Shown here: positions 56,426 through 64,000 of the stretch, one piece after another
Numbering within the stretch: position 1 is the stretch's first letter
Layout: every line of letters starts with the position of its first letter
Source: Aeromonas molluscorum 848
GTDB taxonomy: Bacteria; Pseudomonadota; Gammaproteobacteria; Enterobacterales; Aeromonadaceae
Length of the DNA: 64,000 nt
NCBI RefSeq assembly: GCF_000388115.1
Contig: NZ_AQGQ01000003.1
Coordinates: forward strand, 21,128-85,127
Reading direction: 5' to 3'
Program-made: the position numbers and the translations under genes
Notes under the pieces: generated by a model
Database searches by the model: none
What the model saw: the letters and a program-made list of their open reading frames with translations, nothing else
Told to the model about the DNA's origin: nothing

Positions 56426-56947
56426 ATGACCACACACCAGGAAGATGATGTACTGGAACGACTCAACGAGCAGGATGGCCCCCGCGGCTTCTTCCTCGAA
56501 GTCGTCACCATCCTGGAAGAGGCCGTGGACTCCCTGATGCGGCGCGCCTTTCGCCAGGAAGAGTATGCCGTCAAATACGCCATCGAGCCCCTGCTCAACC
56601 AGAGTGGCCCCTTGGGCCAGATAGAGGTGCGCCTCAAGCTCATTTTCGCCCTCGGCCTGGTCTCTCTCGAGCTCTATCAGGACATAGACGTTTACCTGAA
56701 AATCCGCGATTTTCTGGTGCGCGACCCCAAAGACTACCGATTCAGTGACAAACCGGTGCGCGATCTGCTCGATCGACTGCATGGCATCAACCGCGCCGGT
56801 CTCATGGAGCTGGAGCCGCCCGCCTCGGAAGAGGATTGGACCTTCTATCAGATGCAACTCGCCCGTCAGGACCAGATGGTGCGATCTTCGCTGGTGCTGG
56901 CCGTCGCCCACTGCGTCGGCGAGCTCCACAAAGAAAGTCCCATTTAA
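56426..56947 (+). CDS. mtlR: Mannitol operon repressor MtlR
   Basis: All-helical protein of 173 residues in the MtlR/FumE family; the stretches FFLEVVTILEEAVDSLMRRAF and RLKLIFALGLVSLELYQDI are characteristic. E. coli MtlR represses mtl expression although it lacks an obvious DNA-binding fold. Third gene of the operon, 62 bases after mtlD. No terminator is visible after it. Confidence 0.93.
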   Translation: MTTHQEDDVLERLNEQDGPRGFFLEVVTILEEAVDSLMRRAFRQEEYAVKYAIEPLLNQSGPLGQIEVRLKLIFALGLVSLELYQDIDVYLKIRDFLVRDPKDYRFSDKPVRDLLDRLHGINRAGLMELEPPASEEDWTFYQMQLARQDQMVRSSLVLAVAHCVGELHKESPI

Positions 56948-57070
56948 CCCCGATTTCGCTCCCCCGAATGCCCCTCTTGCGGCTAGCCTACTTGTCTCAA
57001 TCGAGCTAGGGTGTCAGGCTGACAGCAATACATCCAAGCCTGCTCTTTCTACTCCCTTTATGAGGTAGCC

Positions 57071-58882
57071 ATGACCGCACTTTCGTTAGCGGGGATCGCG
57101 CTGATCTCCTTGCTGGCCCAATGGCTGGCCTGGGCCCTGCGGGTCCCCGCCATTCTGTTTTTACTGTTGACCGGGCTGCTGCTCGGCCCGGTGACCGGCG
57201 TGCTCAATCCGGATCTGCTGCTGGGAGACCTGCTGTTTCCCCTGGTCTCGCTGTCGGTAGCCGTCATCTTGTTTGAAGGGGCACTGACCCTGCATCTTGC
57301 CGAGCTCAAGGGCATCGGCAAGGTGGTGCGCAACCTCTGCTCCATCGGCATGCTGACCAGCTTTGCGGTGATAGGCGCCGCCAGCTACTTCCTGCTCGGC
57401 CTGGATTGGCGGGTGGCCATGGTGCTCGGCGCCGTGCTGGTGGTGACGGGACCGACAGTCGTGGCCCCCATGCTCAACGTCATCCGCCCGGTCAAGGAGA
57501 TAGACAAGATATTGCGCTGGGAGGGGATCGTCATCGATCCCATCGGCGCTCTGTTCGCGGTACTGATCTTCGAAGCTGTACTGCTCGGCAGCCAGGAAGA
57601 GATGGTGACCCATACCCTCTGGGCCCTGGCCAAAACCGTCGGCATAGGCTCCTTCATCGGGGTGGCCGCAGGCTGGATCACGACCCTCATCATCCGCAAA
57701 GACTGGCTGCCGGTCAGCCTGCACAAGTTCGGGGTGCTGGCCCTGGTACTCGCCACCTTTACCCTGTCTGACTGGCTCAGCCATGAGTCTGGTCTGCTGG
57801 CGGTGACGGTTTTTGGTATCTGGCTTGCCAACCAGGATGGTCTGGATCTGGAAGAGGTGCTGACCTTCAAGGAGGACCTCGCCGTCATCCTTATCTCTTC
57901 CCTGTTCATTTTGCTGGCGGCCCGTCTCGATCTGGCCCAGTTGTGGCAACTGGGTCCCATGGTACTTGTCTTGCTGTGCGTGGTGCAGTTCGTGGCCCGC
58001 CCGCTCTGCATCCTAGTCTCGACCCATAACTCCAGCCTGCCTTGGCGAGCCAAGGCCCTGCTCAGCTGGATAGCCCCGCGGGGCATAGTCGCCGCGGCGG
58101 TCAGCGCCTCTTTTGCCATCAGCCTCAGTGAAGCCGGGATCCCGGATGCGGGTAAGCTGGTTCCCCTGGTGTTCGCCGTCATCATCTCGACCGTAGTGTT
58201 GCAGAGCCTCACCTCGGCGCCGCTGGCCGGCCTGCTCGGCATGCGTCAGCCCACCCCCAATACCTGGCTGCTGATCGGGGCCAACTCGGTGGCGCGCGCC
58301 ATCGGCAAAGCGCTGGCGGATCAGGGCGTCCCCGTCTATCTATCGGATCCCGCCTGGGAACACTGCAAGCTGGCTCGCATGAGCAACCTACCCTGCTACT
58401 TCGGCAACCCCCAGTCCGAACATGCCGAGCTGCACCTGCCGCTCACCAGCATCAGCACCGTGTTGGCCCTCTCGCCCAATCGCCACAACAATGCCCTGGG
58501 CGTGCTGCACTTCTCCCACCAGTTTGGCGAGGATAAGATCTATTCGCTGCGCTCGAGCGATGTCCATGGCAAGGCCAACCGTGAGAGCGCTACCTTCCGG
58601 GCCCGCCAAGTGCTGTTTGGCAGTGACGTCAACTTCGCCCGCCTGAGCGGTCTGCTGGCCCGGGGTGGCCAGATCAAGGCGACCCGCCTCTCCGAAACCT
58701 TCGACTGGGTTGCCTATCAGGCCGCCAACCCCGGCGCCATCCCCCTGTTCATCATGGATGCCAGACAGCACACCCAGGTGGTGACGGGCTCGGTAGCACC
58801 GGTGCCGGGTGAGCTGATCATTGCGCTGCAACCCCCCAAAGAAAATGTCGCCAAAACCGAGGCCAGCCCTGGCAAGGACTAG
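57071..58882 (+). CDS. CPA1-family cation:proton antiporter
   Basis: Inner-membrane Na+ or K+/H+ exchanger (603 residues). About 12 helices occupy residues 1-400; the ion site region reads VLVVTGPTVVAPML and EGIVIDPIGALFAVLIFE, as in CPA1 proteins. The C-terminal cytoplasmic 200 residues start with a Rossmann-like segment (TWLLIGANSVARAIGKAL), suggesting nucleotide- or redox-linked gating of the RCK/TrkA kind. GAGGT precedes the ATG. Ion preference cannot be read from sequence. Confidence 0.88.
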   Translation: MTALSLAGIALISLLAQWLAWALRVPAILFLLLTGLLLGPVTGVLNPDLLLGDLLFPLVSLSVAVILFEGALTLHLAELKGIGKVVRNLCSIGMLTSFAVIGAASYFLLGLDWRVAMVLGAVLVVTGPTVVAPMLNVIRPVKEIDKILRWEGIVIDPIGALFAVLIFEAVLLGSQEEMVTHTLWALAKTVGIGSFIGVAAGWITTLIIRKDWLPVSLHKFGVLALVLATFTLSDWLSHESGLLAVTVFGIWLANQDGLDLEEVLTFKEDLAVILISSLFILLAARLDLAQLWQLGPMVLVLLCVVQFVARPLCILVSTHNSSLPWRAKALLSWIAPRGIVAAAVSASFAISLSEAGIPDAGKLVPLVFAVIISTVVLQSLTSAPLAGLLGMRQPTPNTWLLIGANSVARAIGKALADQGVPVYLSDPAWEHCKLARMSNLPCYFGNPQSEHAELHLPLTSISTVLALSPNRHNNALGVLHFSHQFGEDKIYSLRSSDVHGKANRESATFRARQVLFGSDVNFARLSGLLARGGQIKATRLSETFDWVAYQAANPGAIPLFIMDARQHTQVVTGSVAPVPGELIIALQPPKENVAKTEASPGKD

Positions 58883-58920
58883 ACTTGTCATGACGCCGCT
58901 TCGAGCAGGAGGAGGTCGGT

Positions 58921-59169
58921 ATGACAGTCAATGAACTACGCCAGATCTATCGGCAGCAAGGGATACAGGAGGCAGAAATTGTGCACGATGCCATGCTGCC
59001 TGGCTGGATCGTCGAATTTCGCGGAGAGGGAGGACGCCTGTTTGAACTGACCGACAGCTTCGGCTTGCCGCTCAGTTTCGGCACGGTAGACGAAGCACGG
59101 GACCATATCCACAAAGTGGCCGATTGCCCTATCCAGGTCGAGCACCTCTATCACTTCTTTGAGCGCTGA
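58921..59169 (+). CDS. Conserved small protein of unknown function
   Basis: 82-residue soluble protein, no membrane segment or signal peptide. It has an excellent AGGAGGAGG ribosome site and lies 38 bases after the antiporter gene, so it is probably expressed with it. I do not recognise the family. The sequence alternates polar and hydrophobic residues (AEIVHDAMLPGWIVEFRG), suggesting a small alpha/beta fold, and ends in an aromatic/basic HLYHFFER. A terminator follows at once. Confidence 0.7.
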   Translation: MTVNELRQIYRQQGIQEAEIVHDAMLPGWIVEFRGEGGRLFELTDSFGLPLSFGTVDEARDHIHKVADCPIQVEHLYHFFER

Positions 59170-59194
59170 CCCAAACACTCAGCCCCTGATAACA

Positions 59195-59220
59195 AAGACC
59201 CCGCCATGGCGGGGTCTTCT
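59195..59220. terminator. Bidirectional terminator, 59.2 kb
   Basis: A perfect 24-bp palindrome (AAGACCCCGCCA/TGGCGGGGTCTT) with T-rich ends on both sides, between the small protein gene and the converging mscS-like gene. Confidence 0.88.
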
Positions 59221-59257
59221 TGTTAGCCTCTCAAGTTACAGCGAAGGGGCACAGCCC

Positions 59258-59782
59258 CTATTCTGGCTGGCTCGGCACGTCGGGAGGCGCGGAGGATTCC
59301 AGTCTGCGCACCGGTCTTTGCAGGAACAGATTGGCCGGATAGGTAACCAGATCGCCATGATCGTCGCGCACCTGCACATAGAAAAGCCCTATCTCGAGGA
59401 TGACACCGGTGACGGAATCATCCTTGTCGAGAATGCGGATCCTGTCCCCGATCCGATACGGGAAGGCGAAGAAGATGGTGATGCTGGCGGTGATGTTGGA
59501 GAGAATCGACCACTGGGCCACCATGGCGACCCCGAGTACCGCGAAGAAGGAGGAGGCAAGTACCACCAACCGGGAAAAATCGAGACCCCAGACTCCGGCC
59601 AGTACCAGCAGGGTCGCGCTGCCAAGCAGGAAGTGAAACACATGCTCGACGTAGCCGACCCGGCTCTCGCTCACCTGCTTGGTGCGTCCGAGCACCCGCA
59701 GGCTGCGTCTGATGATGCGCCGGATCAGACCATGAGCCAGCAACACCAGCAGAGCCAGCCCGAAAGATTGCCAAAGCGTCAT
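59258..59782 (-). CDS. Small MscS-family mechanosensitive channel
   Basis: 174-residue inner-membrane channel-like protein with about three helices, the last (about 68-95) followed by the MscS-type beta domain (PYRIGDRIRILDKDDSVTGVI). The ATG at 59782 begins two bases after the zntB stop, so the pair is co-translated. It is shorter than E. coli MscS (286), lacking much of the C-terminal vestibule. Probably osmotic-shock related. Confidence 0.85.
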   Translation of the reverse strand: MTLWQSFGLALLVLLAHGLIRRIIRRSLRVLGRTKQVSESRVGYVEHVFHFLLGSATLLVLAGVWGLDFSRLVVLASSFFAVLGVAMVAQWSILSNITASITIFFAFPYRIGDRIRILDKDDSVTGVILEIGLFYVQVRDDHGDLVTYPANLFLQRPVRRLESSAPPDVPSQPE

Positions 59783-59784
59783 GG

Positions 59785-60750
59785 TCACCACCAGTGCCGA
59801 TGTTTGAGCCAGAGGGCGAGCACGACGGCCAGGCTGGTCAGGGAGGCGCAAAACACCCAGAAGGCAAGCGGACTCCCGGCTCCCGGCATACCGCCCAGAT
59901 TTATGCCGAACAAGCCCGTCAGGAAGCTGGCGGGGAGAAACAGGAGCGCCATCACCGACATCTGATAAGCGCGACGGTTGGTCGCCTCCGCCACCATGTT
60001 GTTGATCTCGTCCGCCAGCACACCGGTGCGGGCGACCCCCGCATCCAGATCATCCAGCCAACGCCGCAAGCGGTCGGCTATGTCGAGCAGACGGCGCCTG
60101 TCGTCCTCGTCGAACCAGCTGATCTTCTCGCTGGCGAGACGCGCAATGAGATCCCGTTGCGGAGAGAGGTAACGGCGGATCATGATCAGCTGCTTGCGAA
60201 TGCGGGCGAGCTTTCCATTGGTCGGCAGCTCCCGTTCCAGCACCTGCTCCTCCAGCGCTAGGATCTGATCGTGCAGCTCCTCGACGAACTCACCGGCGCG
60301 ATCGGTCAGGGCATCACAGATCTCCACCAGCCAATCGGCCGGGTTATCCGGCCCACCGCCCAGCTGCAGCTGCTCGAATACATCCTTCTCCGACAAAAGA
60401 GGACGACGGCGGCTGCTGATGATGAGATCCGGGGTAATGAAGATACGCAGGGCCACCATCTCTTCGGGCTTGTGATTCTGGTTGTGGTTGATGCCGCGCA
60501 GGATCAGCAGCACTGTCTCCCCCATCCGCACCAACTTGGGTCTGTTGCTCTGGCCAAGCAGCGCCTCGCGGGCCGCATCTCCCAGCAATGGAGTCTGCAG
60601 CAACCAGCGGGCCGCCTCCGGGTTGCCGTAATCCAGGTGCAGCCAGCTCGGTTGCTGGGCCGGCAACTCGGCGCCTGCATCTAACGGATGCTGGCCACCC
60701 TTACCGTCCAGGGTCAAACCATAGATGAAATCATTGGGTACCAGATCCAC
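59785..60750 (-). CDS. zntB: Zinc transporter ZntB (CorA family)
   Basis: CorA-type inner-membrane protein for zinc transport, about 321 residues. The cytoplasmic funnel domain holds WLVEICDALTDRAGEFVEELHD and RRYLSPQRDLIARL, both close to E. coli ZntB; two C-terminal helices follow, with the GIN signature as TGLFGINLGGMPG. The GTG at 60750 is preferred because AGGAGG lies four bases upstream and the N-terminus then fits E. coli; ATGs at 60765 and 60780 are possible. Confidence 0.92.
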   Translation of the reverse strand: MDLVPNDFIYGLTLDGKGGQHPLDAGAELPAQQPSWLHLDYGNPEAARWLLQTPLLGDAAREALLGQSNRPKLVRMGETVLLILRGINHNQNHKPEEMVALRIFITPDLIISSRRRPLLSEKDVFEQLQLGGGPDNPADWLVEICDALTDRAGEFVEELHDQILALEEQVLERELPTNGKLARIRKQLIMIRRYLSPQRDLIARLASEKISWFDEDDRRRLLDIADRLRRWLDDLDAGVARTGVLADEINNMVAEATNRRAYQMSVMALLFLPASFLTGLFGINLGGMPGAGSPLAFWVFCASLTSLAVVLALWLKHRHWW

Positions 60751-60899
60751 GACACCTCCTCTCATTACGCTGGATGACATTTGTTCGCCTCAGCCACAGC
60801 ACGGCGACAGTCGCCCAGCTTACACCAAAGCTGGCCCCGACTCAGCTTTGCCCCAAGCCATGATAAGATGGGGCACCTTCATATTCTGGATATCAAACC

Positions 60900-61352
60900 A
60901 TGCCCATCTGGGTCGATGCCGACGCCTGCCCCACTCCGGTCAAGGAGATCCTCTACCGCGCCGCCCATCGCGCCAAGATGCTCACCACCCTGGTCGCCAA
61001 TCAGGGACTGAGGGTCCCCCCCTCTCCCTATATCAAGACCCAGCAAGTGGAGCAGGGTTTTGATGTGGCGGATCACGTCATCGCCCAGCAGGTTGTACCG
61101 GGAGATCTGGTGATCACCGGGGATATCCCCTTGGCCTCCTGGGTCATAGATGCCGGTGGCGAGGCGCTCAATCCGCGCGGCGAGATCTATACCAAAGAGA
61201 CCATCAAGGCCCGTCTCGGCATGCGTAATCTGATGGAAGAACTGCGATCGGCTGGGGTTCAGACCGGTGGTCCTGCACCTTTCAACCAAGCAGACAAACA
61301 GAACTTCGCCAATGCCCTCGACCGGTGGTTGCAGAAGGGGCGACTCGGCTGA
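60900..61352 (+). CDS. yaiI: YaiI/YqxD family (DUF188) protein
   Basis: 150-residue cytoplasmic protein with a PIN-like/NYN fold. The start [20 protein letters not shown] and the [11 protein letters not shown] motif show the acidic residues of a possible nuclease site. Close to E. coli YaiI, whose function is unproven. A GGCTGACA/TGTCAGCC hairpin (61347-61368) overlaps the stop. Confidence 0.92.
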   Translation: MPIWVDADACPTPVKEILYRAAHRAKMLTTLVANQGLRVPPSPYIKTQQVEQGFDVADHVIAQQVVPGDLVITGDIPLASWVIDAGGEALNPRGEIYTKETIKARLGMRNLMEELRSAGVQTGGPAPFNQADKQNFANALDRWLQKGRLG

Positions 61353-61555
61353 CAGAGTCATGTCAGCCATGGGCAATTCTGCCAACCATATCGGGCTCAT
61401 CACACCACAGCTGGCGAGGCAAAGCAGAAATCGGCTCGCCATGGGTCATGATTCGAGCATTTGGTGACCTGAAAACCCGCTGGTTTCAAATAGTTGCCGA
61501 CAAGCAGTTCTGAGCTGCTAAGATGCGCCGCCGCTCAACTCGCATCCCGGTTACC

Positions 61556-62047
61556 ATGACAGCCCAAGGGCACCTGATTTTCTCCGTCACCTGCGCCCTG
61601 CTCGCCCACAAGCTACCGCTCACGCCAGCCCTGGCCGATGCCAATCTAGCCCAGACGGTGCTTGCCGCCCTGGCCAGTTCGCTGCTGCCTGATCTGGATC
61701 ACCCCAACTCGGTACTGGGCCAGAGGCTACGCTGGATCTCCATCCCCCTCTCCCGCATGACAGGCCATCGAGGCTTCACGCACAGTTTGCTGGCGGTCGC
61801 ATTATGCATCTTGGGACTCAATAGCGATCTCATGGCGGGTTGTGTGCCTCTCGCGGTTAAAGACGCACTCATCATTGGTTATCTGAGCCACTTGCTTGGC
61901 GACTGGCTAACCCCAGCAGGCATTCCCCTGTTCTGGCCACTCAAACAGCGCTTTCGCCTTCCTGGTTGGTCGCTCAAGAGTGGAGGTGCCATTGAAACAA
62001 GCTTTTGTACTCTGAGCCTGCTGCTCGCCGGTTATTGGGTCTACTGA
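61556..62047 (+). CDS. YdjM-family metal-dependent membrane hydrolase
   Basis: 163-residue inner-membrane protein of the DUF457/YdjM family. Conserved motifs: DLDHPNSVLG, HRGFTHSLL and SHLLGDWLTPAG, whose histidines and aspartates suggest a metal site near the membrane face. The ATG at 61556 gives the family N-terminus MTAQGHLIFS. Some relatives are LexA-regulated; no SOS box was seen. Substrate unknown. Confidence 0.87.
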   Translation: MTAQGHLIFSVTCALLAHKLPLTPALADANLAQTVLAALASSLLPDLDHPNSVLGQRLRWISIPLSRMTGHRGFTHSLLAVALCILGLNSDLMAGCVPLAVKDALIIGYLSHLLGDWLTPAGIPLFWPLKQRFRLPGWSLKSGGAIETSFCTLSLLLAGYWVY

Positions 62048-62586
62048 CGCAATCTCTGACATGACGCTATGGTCGATCTGGTCGTTATCTCGACCCGCAA
62101 CGCTGCCCTTTCTCCGCATCAGCGCAGTAACTGGCTGCCCCTCAGCCATCCTCACTCAAGCATCTGAACCTGCCTCGTTCAGAAGAGAGCAGACCATATT
62201 GATATAACAAACATTACCAGTTTTTGAAAAAACACCTTACTTTTTATTCTATCAATAGAGTGTGGCGCTATCGGGTTTTATTGCCTAAACATATAAACAA
62301 AATAAATGTCATTAATATCAATAGAGGTTGGCGATTAAAGGAGTAGATACTTTTTGATTAATTAATGGCTCACATTAAACCCTCTTGGAAAATATTATCA
62401 ATATGATGCCATATAACCGCACAGAGCATGGTGTTAATAAGCCATTCCATTACCAATCAAAAATAACAAATTTAAAATCAATCTGATAACCACACAATAG
62501 ATAGATGTAAACGGCTATTCACGCGATACGAAAACCATATCAGCCATTTAATCCATATAAGCGAAGAATGTGTAAGGGGAAATACT
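62048..62586. other. AT-rich spacer before the Ig-like lipoprotein gene
   Basis: From about 62180 the sequence turns strongly AT-rich, against the GC-rich rest of the window, with A and T runs and several TATAAT-like stretches. No supported gene. This composition suits an H-NS-type silenced promoter and often marks acquired surface-protein genes. Confidence 0.65.
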
Positions 62587-63603
62587 ATGAGCAGGATGCT
62601 GAATATTTTTCTTCCACTGTTGTTTAGTTTGATATTGTTTGCCTGTGGTGGAGGGGGTGGCGGCGGAGACGATAGTAATTCTCCCAGCCCAAGTCCTGCC
62701 AAGAAATTAACGAGTCTCCAAATTACCGCCAATCCCGTCGGAACTCAGGCCCGAGCGGAGGTTGATCCCCAGATCCCGCTAGGTATCGATACCCAATATC
62801 AGGCGGTAGGTGCCTACAGCGATGGCACCACTGAGGATGTCACCACCAAGGTGACCTGGAACAGCTCTGTCCCCTCAGTCGCCACCATAGATGACAGTGG
62901 GTTGGCTAAAGCCATGGAATTGGGGCAATCCACCATCACCGCCAGCTATCAAGGCGTGACGAGTAACAGCTCCATGTTTGAAGCTACGAGTGCCATCGTC
63001 ACCAATATTCAGATCACAGCCCCTGCGTCCAAGTTGGCAAGGGGGCTCAAACTGCAACTAACAGCCATGGCCAGCTTCTCGGACGGAAGCAGCAAAGATA
63101 TCTCTTCTCAAGCCAGCTGGATCAGCAATCAACCCACCTTGCTGTCTGTCGATGCGAAAGGGCAGATCACCGGCAAGGCAAGCGGCACTGCGATTGTCAC
63201 CGCCAACTTGCAAGAAGCGACAGGCCAGATAACTATCTCTGTCACCAATGCCACCATCAGCCAGATCCAGATAACTCCAACCAGTCTAACCCTGGCCAAG
63301 GGGCTGACGAACAAGCTGACAGCTATTGCAACCCTCAGCGATCAGAGCACTCAGGACGTGTCCAGCCAAGTCGCCTGGTTGAGCAGTAATACCAGCATCG
63401 CCACCATCAGCACCCAAGGCCTTGTCAAAGCCATGGCGACCGGCAGTACCACTCTGTCTGCCAGCCTGCTCGGCGTGACAAAGAGCCTCAGTCTCACTGT
63501 CACCAATGCCACCCTCAATCAGGGCGGCCTGACCATAGCCAATCCCCCCCCTGACCCTTGCCGCTGGCCTGACAGCTCAACTCGCCGCTACCGGCAGCTA
63601 TAG
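62587..63603 (+). CDS. Ig-like (Big_2) repeat lipoprotein, first part, out of frame after a C8 tract
   Basis: Likely surface or adhesin-type lipoprotein. Signal peptide with lipobox LFAC (C20), a G7 linker, then Big_2 domains of about 85-90 residues beginning near 40, 137 and 222, each with W-x-S-S-like strands followed by A-T-I (for example VTWNSSVPSVATI). AAGGGG precedes the ATG. At 63544-63551 there are eight C; with seven the frame would continue in the next repeat, but as sequenced translation ends at 63603 (338 residues) after a foreign tail. Confidence 0.85.
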   Translation: MSRMLNIFLPLLFSLILFACGGGGGGGDDSNSPSPSPAKKLTSLQITANPVGTQARAEVDPQIPLGIDTQYQAVGAYSDGTTEDVTTKVTWNSSVPSVATIDDSGLAKAMELGQSTITASYQGVTSNSSMFEATSAIVTNIQITAPASKLARGLKLQLTAMASFSDGSSKDISSQASWISNQPTLLSVDAKGQITGKASGTAIVTANLQEATGQITISVTNATISQIQITPTSLTLAKGLTNKLTAIATLSDQSTQDVSSQVAWLSSNTSIATISTQGLVKAMATGSTTLSASLLGVTKSLSLTVTNATLNQGGLTIANPPPDPCRWPDSSTRRYRQL

Positions 63604-64000
63604 CGATGGCACCACTGTGGATGTCACTGCCTCCGTCAGCTGGGTCAGCAGTGATCCGGCTGTCGCCACCGTCAGTTTGACTGGCCTGGTCACCGCCGTC
63701 GGCGCTGGCACTGCGACCATCACCGGGACTCTTGACGGACAAACAGTCACTCTGATGGTCACAGTCACTAGCGCAACCCTCAACCCGAACGGTCTGTCGA
63801 TCACGACGCCTCCCTTGACCCTGGCTGCCGGCCTGACAGCTCAGCTCGCAGCTAACGGCAGCTACGACGATGGTAGCAACCTGGATGTTACCGCCAGTGT
63901 CAGTTGGACCAGCAGCGCCCCTGCTGTTGCAACCGTCAGCCCCTCTGGTCTGGTTACCGCCGTTGCCCCCGGCAGCGCCACCATCACCGGCTCCCTGAAT
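63551..64000 (+). pseudogene. Continuation of the Ig-like lipoprotein in another frame
   Basis: From CTG at 63551 an open frame of 150 codons runs to the window edge. It encodes the fourth Big_2 domain (LTLAAGLTAQLAATGSYSDG, then SWVSSDPAVATVS) and most of a fifth (LTLAAGLTAQLAANGSYDDG). These two are much more alike in DNA than the first three, so they look recently duplicated. It has no start of its own and is the downstream part of the gene at 62587; the full protein extends past the window. Confidence 0.82.

Overview
The window is a high-GC gammaproteobacterial chromosome segment, best matched to Aeromonas. Four things point there: the complete exeC-N type II secretion operon, the divergent ahyR/ahyI quorum-sensing pair followed by argP (formerly iciA), E. 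coli-like sequence across housekeeping genes (metJ, hslO, pckA, nudE, slyB, mtlA), and a MetJ/ArgR/CRP style of regulation. I cannot name the species. No tRNA, rRNA, CRISPR array, prophage or insertion sequence was recognised.

Layout. 1-5.7 kb: argC and argE diverge from an ArgR operator; a degenerate tandem repeat overlaps the end of argE; then ppc. 5.7-14.4 kb: a PAS-GAF-GGDEF diguanylate cyclase, ybaK, an osmC-rhodanese-GNAT operon, a MocR regulator preceded by a duplicated copy of its own 5' end, a LysR-cidA-cidB holin-like locus and a solute-binding protein. 14.4-18.6 kb: metB-metL diverge from metJ across four met boxes. 18.7-28.1 kb: an RclR-like redox locus, nudE-cysQ, yrfG, an OYE reductase/RhtB exporter pair with a divergent LysR gene, tyrS and an orphan LuxR regulator. 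28.1-39.6 kb: exeC to exeN on the minus strand. 39.8-46.9 kb: hslR-hslO (heat and redox chaperones), pckA, a GntR regulator with an M24 aminopeptidase, a GNAT gene and slyB. 46.9-50.4 kb: argO, ahyR, ahyI and argP, so the quorum-sensing genes separate the arginine exporter from its likely regulator. 50.5-56.9 kb: rnb, which carries a frameshift, and the mannitol operon mtlADR behind four CRP-like sites and a structured leader. 57-62 kb: a CPA1 antiporter, a small unknown protein, mscS-like and zntB genes, yaiI and a ydjM-like gene. 62-64 kb: an AT-rich spacer and the start of a large Ig-like (Big_2) repeat lipoprotein that runs off the window.

Themes. Central metabolism is represented by anaplerosis (ppc), gluconeogenesis (pckA), and arginine and methionine synthesis. 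The rest is mostly stress and envelope biology. The least expected items are a C8 tract that puts the Ig-like lipoprotein out of frame, three diverged duplications at gene edges (argE end, mocR start, exeF end), an 18-bp tra/lux-box-like palindrome upstream of argO beside ahyR, and a possible reactive-chlorine response locus with conserved RclR cysteines. I saw no clearly new defence or mobile system.
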